Shown here: positions 12,001 to 21,003 of the stretch, piece after piece
How the letters are laid out: each line of letters begins with the position of its first letter
How positions within the stretch are numbered: position 1 is the first letter of the stretch
Assembly: GCF_964340395.1 (NCBI RefSeq)
Contig: NC_135556.1
Span: 12,616,410 to 12,642,409, forward strand
Reading direction: 5' to 3'
Length of the DNA stretch: 26,000 nt
Origin: Glandiceps talaboti
Lineage: Eukaryota; Hemichordata; Enteropneusta; Spengelidae
The notes under the pieces: generated by a model
Seen by the model: the letters and a program-made list of their open reading frames with translations, nothing else
The model's database searches: none
Told to the model about the DNA's origin: nothing
Translations under genes and position numbers: made by a program

Positions 12001-15000
12001 ACTTTTGTGTTTGAATCCTGTGGTTGATTTGTGTTCACAGTCAGATAAAATGTATCATTTTCTATATTTGCACTATCAATATCTGTATTTTGTTTTATGT
12101 AATTCGTAACACAAAATGTTGTGTGATGTAAAAAAAAAGTTTTGCTGCCTAATTGAAACTCTATAGTCACTTTGGTTTGGTTGTATATAATAAACACTAA
12201 AATACACTAAAATAACCGAAACACGGTCAAATTTTATCAAAAGCAATGGCAGACCAAAGACTAATATATAAGAAAAGGCAGTTATAAATGATTTGGCTGG
12301 GGTGAGTGGGCGACTGTCAAGTATCAACTACATGTATATGTCATGTTATCATTAAAGGTTATGTTTCCTTATTTCCAGTCTGTGGCAATGTTTGGTAGTG
12401 ATATTTCTGAAAAATGGAGTATCCCTGAAAAATTTGGGAGATATCTGTCTAAATGTGATGGCTGTTTGCTCAGTGCCAAGAAGAGGTTGCCATGGAGATA
12501 ATCAGTAGGGAAGTGAACTCAAAGGGAGAGTTAGAGCACGGAGATGCGTGTGAGCATAAATTTCCATAATTAAGCAAAAAACGACGCAAAAAGATTAACA
12601 GTATTCAAATATGTGGCCATAAAACGACATAATTCAGCAAAAAAAAAAAAAAAGAGAGAAGATTTTTACAGCGTTTCAAATTAGATGTGATTTCAGAGAT
12701 GAACACATACAAACCTGAATCAAATCTCTTACAGCTCGACAACCATAGAATTCAACAGAAAGTCTTATCATTGTTAGACGCCAACTGTCTGACGTTTAGA
12801 ATTTAAAATACAGCCCTACAGGTGGTCTCTTTACTGATCACTACTTGTACACTACAACAAGCTCTGTAAGACATACACTGTAAACTACGTAAGAAATATG
12901 AGATAACGAAACTAGCAAAGTATCAATCCTTGACCCTTCTGCTTCCTGACACAAAAACAAATCCAACAGTCCCCTTTAATAAAACATGGACCAATTTTGA
13001 CAAATTACTTTTTTTTGGTTAATTTTTCAACAACAAAAATGAAATACAAATATTATTTTTTTTAAATATCTAAAATGATGGTAAAAAAATGGAATAAAGC
13101 ATCATAACTGCTCGAATAATTTACACCAGCTAATTTATGTAGTGCAAGCAACTGTTAAATTGTGCTGGGTATACATGTGGATTGGATATTTGAGTGCATA
13201 GAGAGTTAAAAATAATTAACCCGCACCTCGCTAAGGGCATCATATGAATCAAATATCTTCCACAAAAAAATACAATGGTGTCGCTACTTTACACGTACAA
13301 TCTTGTGTTATGTGTGAATGGTGAATAGTAGTCTTTTTGTGTTTCTTTTCCTGATAGTTTTTCTATAATCATCTCTATATGCAACTATTTTATAATTTTT
13401 TTTAATATCAACTTTGTAATATTGTAATGTTCAGCGTAAATTCAGGTATGTTACAAATGCAGTCTTTAAAGGTATGTTGCCATGACAACAACACATATGA
13501 AACATCAAATATTGACTTTTCGTCACTGAGACAGACACTCAATAAACAAGCTTATAATGTAGGCTTTATCTATATATGTAGTGTGTTATCATATGTATAT
13601 ATATGCTAACAGCACAGAAATAAGCACGGCAGTTGATCTTATACCTGGGTTATGTTATAGAGCGACCACAATTGCATTATTTTGCTAATTTTTCTTGTCT
13701 TTTCTGCCAGCAATGCTGACACCCACTTGACCTCTGGATGACCTTCAAGGTTTTTTCAACCAGCAAAAAAAAGTGTTATTTTCATTTTAAATGTTCACCA
13801 CTAAGGGGCAATAGTTGAACTTACCTGATGTAAAGCTGGAGCCATGACTGGCAACAGAAATCCTTCATAGACATATTCCACCAGTTGATAGCAAACCAGG
13901 GGGTGGGCAACCTGAATAATATAAACAACAAAGTCTTTCCAAATAAACACTTCTATATTCTTAATTGGTGCCTTACTAAATTCACATTAAACACCGTCCC
14001 TGACCTCTGACCTGGGTCGACAACACAAAGGTCAGCTGTATAAGCATGCAGGTTTTGACACAACAATATTTTCCAAACCAGTGTGCTGAAACCATTTTAA
14101 TGTGAAACATTACTGATATACATTAATTTGTTGTGACAAACCAAACTTTGGTGTTCTCCTATCCCTTTACTGTAAAGTGGTAATGCACAGAAAAATTCCA
14201 AATTTATCTTTCTGGCCCCCAGGTTACAATGAAAAAATTTGAGGGAACACTCTCCAAAACACACAAGATATTAATCCTTTAGAAACTATAGCAACACAAA
14301 TAACTAATGAAATTATTCGATGTTGAAATTTGATTTTGAAAAATGTTTGGATTGGTTGATCTATTCGTTCATCATATTGTTTATCTATGGGGAGGGGGGA
14401 GGTGATAATTTATCACAGACATGTCAGAGTTCTTATACACATTCAAAATATATTTGTATAGAATATGCCTCGGAACTAAACCTTTTAAATTTTTGCTGTT
14501 ACTTGCTCAAGAAAATTCCAACCTATTCTCATTTAAAATCAAGAAAAAAAATGGCACCACCAAACAAATATTTGAAATAGAGTGACAATTTTTTTGTCAT
14601 TTTAGAATCCAATATGGCCGCCAAATACTGTGTGTGGAGGGTCTATGGTTAACTCTATGAGAAAATGAAAGCTTGATGATATCTCTGAAAACAAGGCAGT
14701 GAACCTTCAAAGTTCTTTTATTATTTCAAAAGGACCTGGAAAAAGCTTTCATATGATAAACATTGAAAAGAATTGGAGAACTTTGATTTCAGGGAAATTT
14801 GTCTCCGAGTACCATGGGTCAAAACAAATACACCCATTACATAAATTTATACAAAGTTTCTCTACATTTCATTCTAACTTGTCCATAGACCTAAACATTC
14901 ATCCTTGTTCCTGTCAACCATTTAGTATTAACGAATGTACTCAACAGCCACAGTCCCTCTATCATAGAAGTCCCTCTATCATTTATCCAGGACTGTGCAA

Positions 15001-17536
15001 AAGCCAAAATTTTAGTCTAACTTGTCCCATCCTTGACACCCGAAAAATGTGGGCTGGTCTAAGTAACCAGACTACATGACTCATATTTCACAATAATACT
15101 AGCAAACAGACGGTTTCAATTTAAATTCTGTCTAAATATCTAATTGAGGTCACAAAAGGGAGACAGAGCTGTGGAGGTAAAGGTCAACTTAATATCGAAA
15201 CAAAGACTGACCCAAAGGTGAAATTTCATCAGTATATCTGAATGGGAGACACTGGAGCTCTATCTAGTATTGAAGTCGCCTTATGGATGGACAATGGGGT
15301 ATTCATTTTGGATTTTTTAATTCTAAAAACAACTCTACTATGTTTACCTACTTGTATAAACAAAGTGATATAGTATCAACCAAGTCCGTGTTTGTAACTC
15401 AATAAATTACAAAAAGCTAAAAATTGTGTAAGAAAGTTTATTTTATGTACAATAACAAATGTTATACATGTTTCAATGTTTTGCATTTTATTGAGTTACA
15501 AACAAGGATTTAGTACATGTTGTTTCACACTATTTTTCCAAGTACATGTATAAAAACATATCAGAATTGTTTACCAGAATTGAAAATTCAAAATAAATAC
15601 CCATTTGTCATCCATAAGGCCATTTGAAAGGTTGGATACAAAATTTACAAATTTCAAGAACTCAAATTATATAAATGTAGCAAAACATCCAAAAAAACAA
15701 CGTACCTGGACAACTGCATTACAGAAATCCAGTGAATTCAGAAATCCAGATAGTTCTGGGATAACTGCTGTATCGGCTCTTGTAAGCTGACACCATGATG
15801 AATGATTCTTTAATATATCGTGTGGTAAAGCAGAGTATAGTCCACTCAAACCAGTTGCTAGTACCTATAATAAAATATAAATTATGCACCTTAGAAATAA
15901 AAGTCTTACACTTATAATAGCAATATTACTTAATCTGTAAGGTACGCCATGTACTTCGGTCAATCCCTCCGGTGAGGTGCAACGACACGACATATCTTGC
16001 AGTATACGATATTACTTTTTCAAGAAAATTATAACCCCTTCTCACTTCAAATCACGAGAAAAGATCAGCGGCTGCCATACAAATATTTTAAACACAGGTC
16101 CAGAAGATATCAAAAACATTTATTTGTATTGCAGTTTCTATTTTATGTGTAGTCACAACTTCAGACTGCCGAAAGTTGGGATTAAATAACCTTTCATATT
16201 GAGAAAATTAAGCCATTTTAGAATCCAATATGGCCGCCATTTTAGAATCCAATATGGCCACCATTTTAGAATCCAATATGGCCATCAAATATTGTGTTAA
16301 CTCTATGGGAAAATAACAAATTGGCTATTTCCTTGAAAACAAGACAATGACCCCCAAATTTATCTCATTATTCAGAAGTACCAGAAATATACTTTCATAT
16401 GGCCAAGTTCTGGAGTTATTTGAATAACTTTGAATTTCAGGGTAAATGTCCAAGAGATTCAGTCTACCATCAACAGACAAATTCAAATTCAATTGAAAAT
16501 ACATTTATTTTTTATGTTAAAATGTTGTGTTGTGTAGCGCTTTTTGATGGTGTTTAGGTGGGTAAACACATAAAATATTCCACATTTGAAGATCCGATGA
16601 CATCTTTTTTTGTGATCAGATTTTTAAGTACGATATAGAAGTACAGGTAAGTGTAAGTACATGTACATTTTTTTGTAAAACCTTGATGAATGTTGCCATA
16701 GATAAATTTATTCATCTGTGTATTTACAATTGTATGCACATATTTTTTAAGCGGCTACTCACAGGACAGAAGTTCGTACTCTCTGCAATATATCTTCCAA
16801 CAAGTTCATTCCCTGATGAAACTGACATACAGAGAAGAAGAGCGTCCCTCGCTTGTTGACCAATCGGACCATCTCGATGTAAATACGGTATCAACAATGA
16901 AAATATAAGGAATTTAGCTGGACCCTGGTCTGCGCTTGCATCAAACACAAATTCTAACAGAGATGGATCTTGTGTCAGACTAACACACAGTTGATTGAGT
17001 AAAAGAATCATATGCGATTCCACTTTTTGTGAGCAGAAGTCTGACACCGCGAGTAACAACCTCAGCAGTGGATTCAAGAAAGCGTGATGCGTCAACAAGC
17101 TCTGCCGTGATTGGCTGATGAGCATCTCATAGATCTTCAACTGCGTGAATTTCAGTTCTTCAACGTACTGACCGCTTCGGCTGCTCCAAAGGAATAACTT
17201 TTCCATGATATTCTCAGCTAGTACTAAGCCAAGAATTGGTCCAGGTTGTTGATTCATCGGTTTCTCAGCAACTAACAGCGCCATCATTTGTTCGACATAA
17301 TTAACGACAGTCTGTACCTCGTCAGGAGTTAGTTGTGACCGATAAAACAAACTGCTAGTTGTATTTTGTCGGTAGATGATACTTTGCACTTGTCGCCAGT
17401 GCATTTTGAACACTTCATAGCAAGTGTGGGGGTCCAGGTCAGAAACATTGGGCTGTGGTATAATCCTGTCTTCACTGTCAGGGAAGGTAACAAACTTCCC
17501 ATTGTCAGGATGGTTGTTTTCTATGTACCAACTCAT
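2088..17536 (-). CDS. FHIP1B: FHF complex subunit HOOK-interacting protein 1, spliced, 3' part outside window
   Basis: Spliced gene read right to left. Joining 17536-16763, 15864-15706, 13911-13825, 5424-5257, 3965-3886 and 3025-2088 gives an unbroken frame of 735 residues plus one base. Every intron starts with GT and ends with AG; intron phases are 0,0,0,0,2 and then 1 at the last donor. Known for the family: FHIP proteins form the FHF complex with AKTIP/FTS and Hook proteins, coupling dynein to RAB5-positive early endosomes. Seen here: an MSW start also found in insect homologues, DPHTCYEVFKMHW (35-47), HRDGPIGQQARDALLLCMS (220-238), LDCEDVMLHLVLKYLVPC (411-428) and EKFLSLIPRY (450-459), then a long acidic Ser-rich linker. 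Vertebrate FHIP1A/B are roughly 970-1040 residues, so about a quarter, including the KELAA-type C-terminus, is missing to the left. Whether it is 1A or 1B cannot be decided; invertebrates probably have one copy. Confidence 0.93.
3026..3885 (-). other. FHIP1B: FHIP1 intron 6
   Basis: 860 bp between exon 6 and exon 7, GTAAGT...CAG. It contains the (GAT)n tract and a G-rich plus-strand run at 3198-3231 (GGGGTGG...GGGGG..GGGG). Nothing else seen. Confidence 0.85.
3852..3872 (+). repeat. (GAT)n microsatellite
   Basis: Six or more GAT units, just 14 bp beyond the donor of exon 6 on the intron side. Confidence 0.85.
3886..3965 (-). CDS. FHIP1B: FHIP1 exon 6, residues 397-422 plus part of codon 423
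   Basis: 80 bases, phase 0 in and phase 2 out. The acceptor is TTTGTCTATTTCAG, with AG at 3967-3966. The donor GTAAGT starts at 3885. It encodes LCLVTLCLFHTLLSLDCEDV followed by MLHLVL. The split codon AA|A gives Lys with the first base of the next exon, producing LVLKYLVPC across the junction. Vertebrate FHIP1 reads LCMVSLSLFRTLL.L.CEDVLLQLVLRYLVPC here, so identity, length and phase all agree. The exon is far too short for ORF calling, and it sits just 3' (on the plus strand) of a (GAT)n microsatellite. Confidence 0.92.
4111..4246. repeat. 136-bp inverted repeat with 18-bp perfect arms
   Basis: AACAGTAAAATATAGTTA at 4111-4128 is repeated exactly as its complement at 4229-4246. A second nested pair, CTACTACA / TGTAGTAG, closes an inner stem. 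No clear target duplication. It is probably another small foldback relic in intron 5. Confidence 0.7.
4310..4360. repeat. Short hairpin AGGGC(A/G)CCCTCAT
   Basis: AGGGCACCCTCAT at 4310-4322 pairs with ATGAGGGCGCCCT at 4348-4360 (12 of 13). The loop segment CATCAGCCTACCC resembles the loop of the hairpin at 8068-8158 (TATCAGCCGACAC), which suggests one small repeat family. Confidence 0.5.
4858..5203. mobile_element. Foldback MITE, family B (346 bp, TA flanks)
   Basis: Inverted repeat over the full length. The arms begin CAGCCCATTT and share CTGTTTGATACAAC, GATACACTTTA-like and TAGCAAGAT blocks. The centre is a second hairpin built from GATGCAGACATGCAGG-type sequence. TA occurs at both edges (4856-4857, 5204-5205). 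No coding capacity. It lies in intron 5, ending only 53 bp from the end of exon 5. Confidence 0.8.
5257..5424 (-). CDS. FHIP1B: FHIP1 exon 5, residues 341-396
   Basis: 168 bases, 56 codons, phase 0 on both sides. The acceptor AG is at 5426-5425, after a TTTTATTTTG tract. The donor GTAAGA starts at 5256, after AAG. It encodes NVLNEVIAATMYLDLFIRC, ITEPVLVKVFLKFICKGRH and EGVYILDSFISRIHSDTK. The family counterpart is the helical run YLELFLRSISEP.LL..FLRFLL...H....ILD.LV.RI. No ungapped residues are missing between exon 4 and this exon compared with vertebrate proteins, so no further exon need lie in the 8.4-kb intron. Confidence 0.94.
6560..6584 (+). repeat. (TGACC)5 pentamer repeat
   Basis: Five perfect TGACC units. 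The complement is (GGTCA)5, so nuclear-receptor half-sites (AGGTCA) recur every five bases. It creates a run of Gln/Val/Arg/Ser codons in a spurious minus-strand frame. Confidence 0.9.
7170..7255. repeat. Inverted repeat ACCTCCCTAG(C/T)CCTC
   Basis: ACCTCCCTAGCCCTC at 7170-7184 pairs with GAGGACTAGGGAGGT at 7241-7255 (14 of 15), with a 56-bp loop. The arms are more G+C-rich than the surroundings. It is probably a relic of a small mobile element. Confidence 0.55.
7706..8041. mobile_element. Foldback MITE, family C (336 bp, TA flanks)
   Basis: The arms start CAGCGGATATCATAATTG and, read from the other end, CAGCAGAAATTATAATTG. They continue through TCAGTTTTCAATGATCA, AATTAGTGT and GGGTGGG(..)CAACCAGATC. 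TA flanks are at 7704-7705 and 8042-8043. The arms are unequal in length because one carries extra bases. No ORF. It lies in intron 4. Confidence 0.78.
8068..8158. repeat. 91-bp hairpin element ending TGTAAGATA
   Basis: TGTAAGATACAATGTGTCGTG at the left is matched by the complement of CAACACAACATATCTTACA at the right. It lies 26 bp from family C. A diverged relative is at 15936-16002 with ends CTGTAAGGTAC / ATATCTTGCAG. Confidence 0.55.
8993..9004. promoter_or_regulatory. Perfect E2F consensus site 1
   Basis: TTTCCCGCCAAA matches the full palindromic E2F consensus TTTSSCGCSAAA. It is embedded in the first unit of the tandem duplication. Function is unknown; it is intronic. Confidence 0.4.
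9122..9133. promoter_or_regulatory. Perfect E2F consensus site 2
   Basis: Second TTTCCCGCCAAA, 129 bp after the first and within the second repeat unit. The 12-mer is identical although the unit around it has diverged. Confidence 0.4.
9229..13824 (-). other. FHIP1B: FHIP1 intron 4, right part
   Basis: 4.6 kb of AT-rich DNA with no credible gene on either strand. It holds the hairpin at 11041-11074, A- and T-runs (for example near 12640), and two X-box-like motifs (12486-12499 and 13476-13489). Frames at 11650-12327 on the minus strand overlap one another and look random. Confidence 0.6.
11041..11074. repeat. Hairpin CTAGCCTCTGTA
   Basis: CTAGCCTCTGTA pairs with TACAGTAGGCTAG with one bulged T, loop ATACTAG. 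It lies in intron 4 and is isolated. Confidence 0.6.
13825..13911 (-). CDS. FHIP1B: FHIP1 exon 4, residues 312-340 (too short for simple ORF calling)
   Basis: 87 bases, 29 codons, phase 0 on both sides. The acceptor is at 13913-13912, after a T-rich tract. The donor GTAAGT starts at 13824, after CAG. The translation reads VAHPLVCYQLVEYVYEGF followed by LLPVMAPALHQ. This matches the vertebrate family pattern VAHPLV..QLVDYI..GFLVPVMGPALH at nearly every position. It was found only by following the protein family from exon 3 to exon 5. The downstream intron is the longest in the gene, about 8.4 kb. Confidence 0.93.
14497..14809 (+). repeat. Dispersed repeat, copy 1
   Basis: Collinear with 16008-16456. 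Shared blocks in order: CTCAAGAAAATT..AACC, TTTTAGAATCCAATATGGCC, GTTAACTCTATG, GAAAACAAG(G/A)CA, CTTTCATATG, and TTTCAGGG(A/T)AA. This copy has one unit of the 24-mer that is tripled in the other copy, and an extra block containing GTGGAGGGTCTATGG. The plus-strand frame here (14699-15079) spans the end of this repeat and is not a credible gene. Confidence 0.7.
15284..15614. mobile_element. Foldback MITE, family A copy 2 (331 bp, TA flanks)
   Basis: Same architecture and recognisably the same sequence as 1707-2031. The ends are TGGATG and CATCCA, the subterminal part is TATTCATTTTGGATTTTT, and the inner block GTTTGTAACTCAATAAATT appears in both arms. TA flanks are at 15282-15283 and 15615-15616. 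The inverted match continues four bases further outward (GCCT / AGGC), possibly a palindromic target. It lies in intron 3 of FHIP1. Confidence 0.85.
15706..15864 (-). CDS. FHIP1B: FHIP1 exon 3, residues 259-311
   Basis: 159 bases, 53 codons, phase 0 on both sides. The acceptor AG is at 15866-15865, and the donor GTACG follows CAG at 15706. It begins VLATGLSGLYSALP, which continues the preceding FCP exactly as in vertebrate FHIP1 proteins (FCPVLATGL...). It ends DFCNAVVQ, another family motif. The middle holds a less conserved loop (HDILKNHSSW) and the helical stretch ELSGFLNSL. This exon falls inside the RAI16-like region. The intron after it contains one foldback element and one copy of a dispersed repeat. 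Confidence 0.94.
15936..16002. repeat. 67-bp hairpin related to 8068-8158
   Basis: CTGTAAGGTACGCCATGT pairs imperfectly with ACACGACATATCTTGCAG. An inner stem is CCTCCGGTGAGG. It directly abuts the dispersed repeat copy that starts near 16008, so it may be one end of that repeat. Confidence 0.45.
16008..16456 (+). repeat. Dispersed repeat, copy 2 with tandem 24-mer
   Basis: Same order of blocks as 14497-14809, but longer. It has an additional segment of about 90 bp (16100-16205) and three copies of a 24-bp unit instead of one. It lacks the GGAGGGTCTATGG block. It is in intron 2, while copy 1 is in intron 3. Confidence 0.7.
16212..16283 (+). repeat. Tandem repeat, 3 x 24 bp
   Basis: Units at 16212-16235, 16236-16259 and 16260-16283. 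The first two are identical; the third differs only in its first base. Each ends AATATGGCC and begins (G/A)CCATTTTAGAAT. The junction GGCCGCCATTTT resembles a YY1 element, which may be coincidental. Confidence 0.9.
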
Positions 17537-17552
17537 GGTCTTGCTAAGTTCT
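16763..17552 (-). CDS. FHIP1B: FHIP1 exon 2: first coding exon, residues 1-258
   Basis: The acceptor is a pyrimidine-rich tract ending in AG at 17554-17553. It is followed by 16 bases of 5' UTR and then ATG at 17536, with A at -3. The donor GTGAGT starts at 16762, directly after the codons for FCP. The start is supported because family members begin MSW and because no in-frame coding is seen upstream. The exon carries the start of the RAI16-like (FHIP N-terminal) alpha-helical region: DPHTCYEVFKMHW at 35-47, QLKIYEMLISQSRQSLLTH at 132-150, LLLNQLCVSLTQDPSLLEF at 178-196, and the family signature HRDGPIGQQARDALLLCMS at 220-238. The open frame runs 12 codons past the donor before a stop, so retention of the intron would truncate the protein. 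Confidence 0.95.
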
Positions 17553-18424
17553 CTGTTTAAAAGAAAGAAAGAACAAAGTTAAAAGCAATGTAACTGTGAG
17601 ATTTCCAAACCTGAATCGTAGCTCTTGGTTTTGAAGTAGTTCAGCTGATTTTCTCTATTTTTACAATGAAAATCACCCATTATATTGTGTAATTTACCAC
17701 ATCGAACAACAATAATTTTAGTTTGCATCTATCCTTGTAAACTGAAACTTCGATTTCCAGAGTAGTATTTTTCATACTACACACACGCAAAGTTGTGCAC
17801 ATTTGAACAGAAAATATATGGCATTTAAAAGTTGTGTACATGTAATCCAAGTGATGCCAAGTACTGTACATGTATCGATCAGTCATAGCTTGTTATATAT
17901 CACTTGTGTCATTATAGGTCTGTACTTGGCCATGGATACTTATAGTGCTATGAGCACAATATTCACTATACAAATGTCATCCTTTTGAAATACCTAGTAC
18001 ATCGATGTGTCTGATGAAAAGCATACATGTAATATACAGTTTTGTTTCTATACAATTATCATGGTGAAAGCTATCACGATACAGCCTTGAGTCCTTTCAG
18101 ATTCATTCACATACAGTGATTACGGCTGTTTTGAAACTCACATTTCGTGTTTCTCATCAGTCATTATGAGATAGTTATGTATTATTACACAAATCCATGC
18201 TATGTACATCTATTATACCAAGGACAAATGCCACTTTATTGCTCACATAAATGACAATTATTCATATATCATATGATTTCATTGTGGTTATTTGTCAACT
18301 ATTTATCATAATGACCTGTTTGATTTACAGTGGGTCACAGGTGACAAACTTATATTAATGTCTACATAACCCATTTTATAACGTTTGAAACATATGACCA
18401 TACTTAATACCACCAGTTTATTTG
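17553..18424 (-). other. FHIP1B: Candidate FHIP1 intron 1, part next to exon 2
   Basis: No gene seen. Several TACATGTA palindromes (near 17837, 17867 and 18026). Short frames on both strands at 17680-17988 overlap each other and are not credible. Confidence 0.5.
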
Positions 18425-18428
18425 TTAA

Positions 18429-19448
18429 GGGCAGTAAGTAGGTAAAATCTACCAAGGTTCCCAAGTCATTTTACCTGGGTTCCGTAACAAAATTACCATA
18501 GACTCAATGGGAAACATTGCTATTTATTTTTTACCCCTGTCTCCCTTTCTGTTACTGGGGTTCCCCAACCTTAGCAAATACACTGACTACATGTAATTTC
18601 AAGCCTATTTTCATGAGTTTTTACTTTATGGCTAAAATCTTTATTGATATATTGTCGAGGATAAACTGAACAAAATTTCAACTGTAATACATGTATGTAT
18701 AACACAGACAAGCTAAGCTGTGTACTATAATCACACTTGTCAGAGTGTCTGTAGTCTGGATGCTAACTAACTAAACCACTGAGCTGAGGTGTAAATGGTA
18801 ACGATACTGTATAGGAACTAGACTAGATGCAGCACCTTAGCAGTTTCGCTCTGTCGCTCTCCAAACCCCGTAAGAAATTAACTAAATTTATTACCAGGAA
18901 CTGCTCAGTTGTAAGCCGATGTCAAAATGACTCTTTGTATGTGTATGTGTATAACTTCTGACAACACAATCCAGAATCTAGCAAAATTTGTTGCATAAAT
19001 AATAATTATATAGTTTTAAATTAAGGGATAAGATCATCAGAAACATTTAGTTCAGCTTCTGTGATGTTTATTTCATTTATTACTCTCTCTTCTGATTGTT
19101 TTATGTGCATTTATTTTCATATTGTATAATAGGACCAGTGGCCTAATGTACTGAATAAACTTTACACTATGAATATGTATAAACCAACCAACCTTGATTT
19201 GTGTTCTCGGACAAAAACCTGATGTACAATCAATATGGGTCTTTTTCTTTGAAATGACAATTGTGGTACCAGATGTCTGTAACATCATTGCAAAATGACT
19301 GTCCATGATATAATTGATTCATACAGTCCATTTCATGTTATTTGTGCTCACTGGTTCAGTTTGATAAAATCACAATAAAAACAAAAACTGGAGACTAATG
19401 ATTGAGGAAATCAGGTAAAAAAACGTAGGATTAACCTACTTACCACCC
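18429..19448. mobile_element. Candidate 1.0-kb non-autonomous element with TTAA flanks
   Basis: Terminal inverted repeats GGGCAGTAAGTAGGT at the left and GGGTGGTAAGTAGGT (read inward from the right), with TTAA directly outside both (18425-18428, 19449-19452). TTAA targets are used by the piggyBac and Kolobok superfamilies; piggyBac ends normally start CCC rather than GGG, so Kolobok is the closer guess. The interior has no convincing ORF. Similarity decays after about 25 bp. Confidence 0.5.
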
Positions 19449-19968
19449 TTAATAAAAACAATGTCACTAGCTTCAAAATAACATCTGGACATGTTATCAG
19501 AAACACTGCCATTTATATAGTCACATGACTCTAGTTAGTCTATACTGAGACAAGATGTCTGCTACGCCCACCAGCTATCATACACTTATTTCTAGTATCA
19601 TATATGTTACTTCCAGTCATTATATTTCTAGTACATGTACATGCTACGCTTCACATTCAATGGAAGAAAGAAACTTGAACTTGTAACATATGTAATACCA
19701 TAGGATAACCACCTCCTAAAACTCACACCACAGAATGCAACAGTTTATTTGCTTTGTCCAAGCATGCATACCATGGTTCATTCACTTCAGTGCTTGGAGA
19801 CCAATTATTCCCATCCAGTGGCTACTCAAGCATACTGCTGTGTAGAGGAAGTCTCCATGTTGTAAATCATATTTATGAACAGAGTACCATGACAATTTCA
19901 TAACATTAGCTTTGGAATGTTCTATATTCTAAAGTATAAATCCGAACGATATTTAGATATTACACATA

Positions 19969-20109
19969 TTCTCCAATATGTTTCTTCATTCAGCCAGGGA
20001 AAATACCCATGTATAGTACATGTAAGGGGTCTTTGTCATTACTTGTCCAGTGACTTGTAGTGACAACACTTGAGTATTTTCCAGGTGAGTGAAGAAAAAT
20101 ATTGGAGAA
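19969..20109. mobile_element. Foldback MITE, family D copy 1 (141 bp, TA flanks)
   Basis: The two ends are TTCTCCAATAT and ATATTGGAGAA. The arms continue with TTTCTTCATTCAGCC..GGAAAATAC on the left and its near-complement on the right. The loop contains TTGTCATTACTTGTC and a mirrored GTAGTGACAA. TA flanks are at 19967-19968 and 20110-20111. It lies in candidate intron 1. Confidence 0.82.
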
Positions 20110-20316
20110 TAACACAATTATACCACCGACTGGAATATCAAAGAAAAATCAAGGAAAGTAATGGTAATTTTGAATGTTTTGACTGATATTTTGAACACAG
20201 CAGAACCAGTGATGTGGACATGTGTTGTCATTACATAGACGTGCATTGTCGGTGCTTGGAACGACCGGAGTATATATTGATATGTTTTGTTCAACTTGGC
20301 TTGTGATTGGTATAAT

Positions 20317-20345
20317 CATAGACCCTCTACGGTGGAGGGTCTATG
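20317..20345. repeat. Hairpin CATAGACCCTC / GAGGGTCTATG
   Basis: 11-bp perfect stem with a 7-base loop. The same motif stands alone at 14634-14648 and 24797-24810. Confidence 0.8.
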
Positions 20346-20770
20346 GTATAATCTTCTTTAACCAATGTGGTGTGTGTATATGTACATATATGTCTGAATT
20401 GTACAAATCCATAACTGACAACAGTGGCTGTTTTTTTCATTGACCATCTGTCTCAGCTTCTCTGCATGACATTTCAGTCCAAGCTAAATGAAGTAATTGT
20501 ACTAATTGTATGTGTAGACAGCATCAAATCTACACATGTAGATAATACAGTGAGACAGCACAGTTGACTGTTCAGTTCCTTAATGATTTCCTTGTTGGGA
20601 GATTAATCGTTAATTAGATACAAGCTTATATCAGATTACTCATTATCAATCATACACTATAATACCACTAAGGACCTTTGGTATTTTCAATGTACTGAAA
20701 AATGAAAAAGAGCTGAAAATGTCAAAAAAATATACCAAATCACACACATTATTAATTACACAGAAAACTA

Positions 20771-20971
20771 TAGCCCTGTCCACACATGGTTCAAAACAGA
20801 ATCGAAGTCAGGTCTTCTGTCTCCACATGCACTAAAACCTAGTTCAGTCAGTTTGAAACCACCTTAGAAAGGTTGTGTGGGAATCGATTCAAATCCATTG
20901 CTCAGTTTTCTTGTGGAGACCAGTTTCAAACTGAATTAGTTTTGAATCAATTCAAGTGGGGACATGACTTA
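20771..20971. mobile_element. Foldback MITE, family E (201 bp, probable TA flanks)
   Basis: The left arm is TAGCCCTGTCCACACATGG with TTCAAAACAGAATCGA; the right arm reads back as TAAGTCATGTCCCCACTTGA with TTCAAAACTAATTC. Inside, CAGTTTGAAAC occurs in both orientations, as do TCTCCACA and GAATCGATT-like blocks. TA is at 20769-20770 and 20972-20973, but both edges lie in TA-rich sequence, so the borders are less certain. No ORF. Confidence 0.65.
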
Positions 20972-21003
20972 TAATATAACTGTCTATTCCATGAATTATC
21001 TTT

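Noticed and set aside
14699-15079. 126-codon plus-strand frame
   Set aside because: Starts with a non-ATG codon inside a dispersed repeat, contains a direct duplication (AGTCCCTCTATCAT twice near 14953-14985), and has no domain pattern.
16640-16660. Plus-strand donor-like CAG|GTAAGT
   Set aside because: On the opposite strand to the gene, with no plus-strand coding before it.
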